NCBI RefSeq assembly: GCF_022458895.1
Contig: NZ_JAINFL010000003.1
Coordinates: forward strand, 310,001-374,000
Reading direction: 5' to 3'
Source: Roseihalotalea indica
GTDB lineage: Bacteria; Bacteroidota; Bacteroidia; Cytophagales; Cyclobacteriaceae
Length of the DNA: 64,000 bases
Every line of letters starts with the position of its first letter. The stretch's first letter is position 1. Below, piece after piece: positions 61,048 to 64,000 of the stretch. A model generated the notes under the pieces. That model did not search any database. It saw only the letters and a list, made by a program, of their open reading frames with translations, and was not told the origin of the DNA. Both the position numbers and the translations under genes were made by a program.

Positions 61048-62046
61048 CTACTGAATAAGATCAAGCCTTTGTCTAAGGGTTCGCAGTCGTACAAACTGAT
61101 CGCCGTCAAAATCCTGAGCGTTAAACTGATGCTCAATGAGTTTTTGATGAAGCTCGCGCATACCCTTTTGTAAATTATACTCCAGTTTAAAACTTGGAAG
61201 TACCGTATTGAGCAGGTCAAAATTGACTTTGTAGTTTCGGGGGTCTTCGCCCACTTCACCGGTATAGACAATATCGGCTTCCGGCATCAGCTTCTTCACT
61301 TCATCGGCCACATCTTTCACCTGGTAATTTTCTTTATTACCGCCTACATTCACAATTAGGTTATGCACCTTTTCTTGAGGTGCTTCAGCTAGGGCAACAA
61401 ACGCTCGGGCAATGTCCTTACAGTGAATCAGCGGGCGCCAAGGTGAACCATCGCTTTTAATAGCAATTTTTCCTTTCGCTATGGCACAAGCCAGCAAATT
61501 GTTCACGACCAGATCAATACGAAGCATAGGGGAGTGGCCGTAGGCTGTAGCATTCCGAAGGAACACCGGAGAAAAGTTTTCATCAGCCATAGCTGAAATA
61601 CGCTTTTCAGATTCAATCTTGGATTTGGCATAGGCAGTTAATGGGTTCACCGGATCACGCTCGTCCATATCCAGCTTGGCACCTTTTCCATAAATAGAAC
61701 AACTGCTGGCGAAGAGAAAACGGTTTACGCCCGCTTCCTTAGCCATCTCGGCCAGTTTGACCGTGCCTTCCAGGTTAATCTGGTAGGTAAGCTCAGGGTC
61801 AATATCGCCCATAGGGTCGTTGGATAGGGCTGCCAGATGCATCACCGTATCATGGCCGCGCAGGTCATCTACCGTCAGGTTGCGGATGTCTTGCAGTAAT
61901 TCTTCGTGGGGCTGCATTACCTCTTCCCAGGCAGTGCCTTCGTAGAGATTAATGTCGCAACCAGTAACAGTGTAGCCTTTCTCTACCAGTAGAGGCACTA
62001 AATGAGCGCCGATGTATCCTTTATGGCCGGTGACCAGTACTTTCAT
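61048..62046 (-). CDS. NAD-dependent epimerase/dehydratase (extended SDR)
   Basis: A 332-residue SDR: VTGHKGYIGAHL gives the G-x-x-G-x-x-G NAD motif (Gly6-Gly12), catalytic YAKSK (YxxxK), and SSCSIYG. Other motifs: HLAALSNDP, YQINLEGTVKLAEMA. It acts on a nucleotide-activated sugar, probably a 4-reductase or epimerase for the CDP-linked product of rfbF. Gap to the next SDR gene is 3 bp, so the two are surely co-transcribed. Confidence 0.9.
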   Translation of the reverse strand: MKVLVTGHKGYIGAHLVPLLVEKGYTVTGCDINLYEGTAWEEVMQPHEELLQDIRNLTVDDLRGHDTVMHLAALSNDPMGDIDPELTYQINLEGTVKLAEMAKEAGVNRFLFASSCSIYGKGAKLDMDERDPVNPLTAYAKSKIESEKRISAMADENFSPVFLRNATAYGHSPMLRIDLVVNNLLACAIAKGKIAIKSDGSPWRPLIHCKDIARAFVALAEAPQEKVHNLIVNVGGNKENYQVKDVADEVKKLMPEADIVYTGEVGEDPRNYKVNFDLLNTVLPSFKLEYNLQKGMRELHQKLIEHQFNAQDFDGDQFVRLRTLRQRLDLIQ

Positions 62047-62049
62047 GGG

Positions 62050-62985
62050 TTAATCTTTTAGCATGTGAAAAATAGCGGAAGCTTCTTCCTGGAAACGCTG
62101 AGTAAGTGAGTAGCTGATAACGGATCTCAGTTTTTCAGCACTTACTTTCAGGTCGTCTGAGTATTGGTTGGTGTCCTGTTCATTGATTGAAATGGGAAGC
62201 TTCTTTCCGTAGGTATTCTGATAAGCGGCCTGCACTTCCTGGGCAACGTCTAGAATAGAAAATGTTTGCTCCCCACAAATGTTAAACGTATCATTTGGTG
62301 CCTGCGGGAGCTGTAATACCTGGTGCACAATGCGGCATACATCGCCCATCCAGATAAAATCCCGAGTGGCTTTGCCGTTAGACTTTAGCACAATCTTCTC
62401 TTCGGTAGCAGCCATACGAGCCAGGTCATTGAGTACTAGGTACCACTTAGACGAGTCGTGGTCTTTCGGGCAACCGTAGCTGTTGGTCAGGCGGAAAATA
62501 GTATAAGGCAGATGATGATTGGCATGAAACTGCTTTACGTAGTATTCGGCAAACAGATGGGTAGTGCCGTAATCGTTTTTAGGCTCTGCTGGGGTTTTTT
62601 CGGTAATAAGTCCACTGCGTTGTCCGTATACCTGAAAAGTAGAGAAGTACACAAAGTTAGATGGTGGGTGATTCACAAAATGATCCAGTAGATTACGTGT
62701 TCCCAGCGCATTCACCAGCAAAGCATCCCGCGCAAAGTTGGGTTTGAAGTAGTCATTCACGCTAGCCGTGTGAATCACCAGGTCGTACTGATGCGGAGAT
62801 AAAGCCTGACTGACTTGCTCGGCATCGGCAATATCACAGGCGATAAACTGAAAGTTGGCATCTTGCAGAATAGGTCGCGTCCGGCTGGCCAGCACGTGGA
62901 CCTCATATTCGGATTGCTTCGAGAAATAGTCGGTGAACCAGCTGCCTAGGTTTCCCAGTCCGCCGGTAATGAGTAGTTTCTTCAT
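62050..62985 (-). CDS. NAD-dependent epimerase/dehydratase with unusual YxxxH motif
   Basis: A 311-residue extended SDR: ITGGLGNLGSW (Gly8, Gly11, Gly14) and STFQVYG. The catalytic Tyr-x-x-x-Lys reads Y-G-T-T-H, so Lys is replaced by His. Otherwise the fold signatures (FRLTNSYG, WMGDVCRIVHQVL, NICGEQTFSILDVA) are intact. Probably a CDP-sugar reductase or epimerase. 3-bp gap to each neighbour (rfbF before, SDR after). Confidence 0.85.
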   Translation of the reverse strand: MKKLLITGGLGNLGSWFTDYFSKQSEYEVHVLASRTRPILQDANFQFIACDIADAEQVSQALSPHQYDLVIHTASVNDYFKPNFARDALLVNALGTRNLLDHFVNHPPSNFVYFSTFQVYGQRSGLITEKTPAEPKNDYGTTHLFAEYYVKQFHANHHLPYTIFRLTNSYGCPKDHDSSKWYLVLNDLARMAATEEKIVLKSNGKATRDFIWMGDVCRIVHQVLQLPQAPNDTFNICGEQTFSILDVAQEVQAAYQNTYGKKLPISINEQDTNQYSDDLKVSAEKLRSVISYSLTQRFQEEASAIFHMLKD

Positions 62986-62988
62986 ACG

Positions 62989-63762
62989 TTACCAGATTTT
63001 CCATTTGGGTTCGCCTTCGGTCCACATGTCTTCCAGTGTGCGCTTGTCACGAAGGGTATCCATACATTGCCAGAAGCGATGATGCTTATATGCGGCCAAT
63101 TGTCCATCCTGCACTAACCGGTGCATGGGTTCACGCTCAAACATTACATGGTCGCCGTCAATATAATCTAGTGCTTCCGGTTGGCAAACAAAGAACCCCC
63201 CGTTAATCCATCCACCTTCGCCTTCTGGCTTTTCTTCAAAGCTTTGTACCAAGGAGTTTTCGCCAAACTTCATGGCTCCGAATCGCCCTTCGGGTTGTAC
63301 GGCCGTCATGGTAGTGAGTTTTCCGTGGCTTTGGTGGAATTTTACCAAGGCAGCGATATCCACATTGGAAACACCGTCGCCGTAGGTGAACATGAAAGGT
63401 TCATTGTTCAGATAAGGCTTGGCTCGTTTGAGGCGTCCTCCGGTCATGGTATTCAGGCCGGTGTTAATAAGGGTAACTTTCCAGGGTTCAGCGTCGTGCT
63501 GGCTGTGCGATTCTATCTGGTTATGAGCAATATCAATGGTAACATCATTCTGATGCAGGAAGTAATTAGCAAAGTATTCCTTGATTACGTAGCCTTTATA
63601 ACCCAGTAGAATCACAAACTCATTATAACCATAGCTGGAGTAAATCTTCATAATATGCCATAGGATGGGCCTGCCGCCAATCTCTACCATTGGCTTAGGA
63701 ATCAGATGGGTTTCTTCGCTCAGGCGAGTGCCAAATCCTCCGGCTAATATGAGTACTTTCAT
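62989..63762 (-). CDS. rfbF: Glucose-1-phosphate cytidylyltransferase
   Basis: A 257-residue nucleotidyltransferase: ILAGGFGTRLSEET, PKPMVEIGG (pyrophosphorylase motif with Lys), TYGDGVSNVDI, and EKPEGEGGWINGG, which is characteristic of RfbF rather than RfbA. It makes CDP-glucose from glucose-1-phosphate and CTP, the entry to CDP-3,6-dideoxy and branched sugars of O-antigens. First visible gene of the operon; an rfbG-type dehydratase would be expected upstream, beyond the edge. Confidence 0.93.
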   Translation of the reverse strand: MKVLILAGGFGTRLSEETHLIPKPMVEIGGRPILWHIMKIYSSYGYNEFVILLGYKGYVIKEYFANYFLHQNDVTIDIAHNQIESHSQHDAEPWKVTLINTGLNTMTGGRLKRAKPYLNNEPFMFTYGDGVSNVDIAALVKFHQSHGKLTTMTAVQPEGRFGAMKFGENSLVQSFEEKPEGEGGWINGGFFVCQPEALDYIDGDHVMFEREPMHRLVQDGQLAAYKHHRFWQCMDTLRDKRTLEDMWTEGEPKWKIW

Positions 63763-63853
63763 GGGTTGATGGTTCGATTGCTGATTGTTAAATTGTTAGT
63801 TGCTGAATTGTTATTAGTAAAAAGTTCAGAGTTTACGTACTGAAGCCTTTCTA
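63763..63853. repeat. Degenerate short-repeat stretch between rfbF and the edge gene
   Basis: Bases 63770-63830 consist of words such as attgctgattgttaaattg and ttgctgaattgttat, a degenerate 7-8 bp repeat. A copy of the GCCTCCGGTA core of the hairpin repeat follows in the coding tail of the next gene. Confidence 0.5.
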
Positions 63854-64000
63854 CTACTTCGGGTTTATATCTTCCGCCTCCGGTATCCCGCCTCTGTTTT
63901 CCCTTAACTCCTTTCCTTCCTTCTTCCTACAGAAATACATAATCTCATCATCCAGCAGAGCGTAGCGTTGTATTTGCTCGGGCGTAAAACGCTTCACATA
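63854..64000 (-). CDS. Unidentified gene, C-terminal end only
   Basis: The frame is open from the right edge to a stop at 63854-63856 (48 codons), reading YVKRFTPEQIQRYALLDDEI and MYFCRKK. The last about 20 residues come from repeat sequence (CCGCCTCCGGTA), which seems to have replaced the original end. The remaining 28 residues look like the end of an alpha/beta enzyme, but I cannot name it. Same strand as rfbF and 91 bp upstream of it. Confidence 0.5.
   Translation of the reverse strand, partial: YVKRFTPEQIQRYALLDDEIMYFCRKKEGKELRENRGGIPEAEDINPK

Noticed and set aside
61034..61271. Longer GNAT gene from TTG at 61271
   Set aside because: It would overlap the SDR gene by more than 200 bp and add residues unlike a GNAT domain.
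1..64000. tRNA, rRNA, phage or integrated plasmid
   Set aside because: No cloverleaf-like or rRNA sequence, integrase, portal, terminase or replication gene was seen on either strand.

Overview
The window looks like chromosomal DNA of a free-living Bacteroidota, most like the Cytophagales. The evidence is a SusC/SusD outer-membrane pair, many lipoproteins with typical lipoboxes, families concentrated in Bacteroidota (DUF4199, DUF4386, DUF4142, BatA-type membrane proteins, VPS10-like BNR proteins), almost no Shine-Dalgarno sequences, and a textbook Bacteroidota promoter (TTG, 21 bp, TAnnTTTG) at 54765-54796. I see no rRNA, tRNA, CRISPR array, prophage or intact insertion sequence.

Layout. 1-9.8 kb: a SusC/SusD nutrient-uptake pair between two paralogous VPS10/BNR proteins (the first cut by the window edge). 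10-14.1 kb: a TesA-like lipase divergent from an ABC ATPase and large FtsX-type permease, the same arrangement as tesA/ybbA-ybbP of Escherichia coli. 14.2-17.2 kb: a small uncharacterised cluster of CDP-alcohol phosphatidyltransferase, methyltransferase, GT4 glycosyltransferase and a pterin-synthase-like protein that lacks key active-site residues. 17.7-20 kb: two Gfo/Idh/MocA oxidoreductases. 20.5-23.6 kb: RlpA-like protein, a membrane protein and asparagine synthetase. 23.6-25.6 kb: an apparent operon of two Tat-exported ferritin-like proteins with a TatA gene. 25.9-33.4 kb: assorted metabolic and regulatory genes (alpha/beta hydrolase, Crp-type regulator, FAD monooxygenase, GNAT, gamma-glutamyltransferase, MerR/TipAS regulator with its operator, Rpn nuclease). 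33.5-40.4 kb: an unknown membrane protein, a structured intergenic region, an amidohydrolase, an FtsX-type permease and an unknown protein made of a tandem duplication. 40.6-47 kb: a patchy accessory region with gene remnants (GH88/GH105 hydrolase, PH-domain protein, IS630 transposase), GH43 hydrolase, a BlaB-like subclass B1 metallo-beta-lactamase and copies of a hairpin repeat. 47.1-49.9 kb: a membrane-spanning AraC/TolB-like/TPR regulator next to a SnoaL-like gene whose upstream region carries three direct repeats phased by 21 bp. 50.4-59.9 kb: serine hydrolase, KdsC-like phosphatase, BatA-like protein, a degenerate dihydroorotase, two DUF4199 proteins, two GT2 glycosyltransferases, DUF4142 lipoprotein. 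59.9-64 kb: a tightly packed O-antigen-type nucleotide-sugar operon entering from the right edge (rfbF, two SDR epimerases, GNAT, 3,5-epimerase).

How genes fit together: SusC/D with the BNR proteins suggests uptake of a polymer of unknown nature; GH43 and the GH88/105 remnant suggest plant- or algal-polysaccharide use; kdsC, the GT2 genes and the rfb-type genes serve envelope polysaccharide synthesis. The least-explained units are the 14.2-17.2 kb cluster, the Tat/ferritin-like operon and the AraC-TPR regulator with its phased repeats. All functional calls rest on reading protein sequence and motifs; no database search was run.
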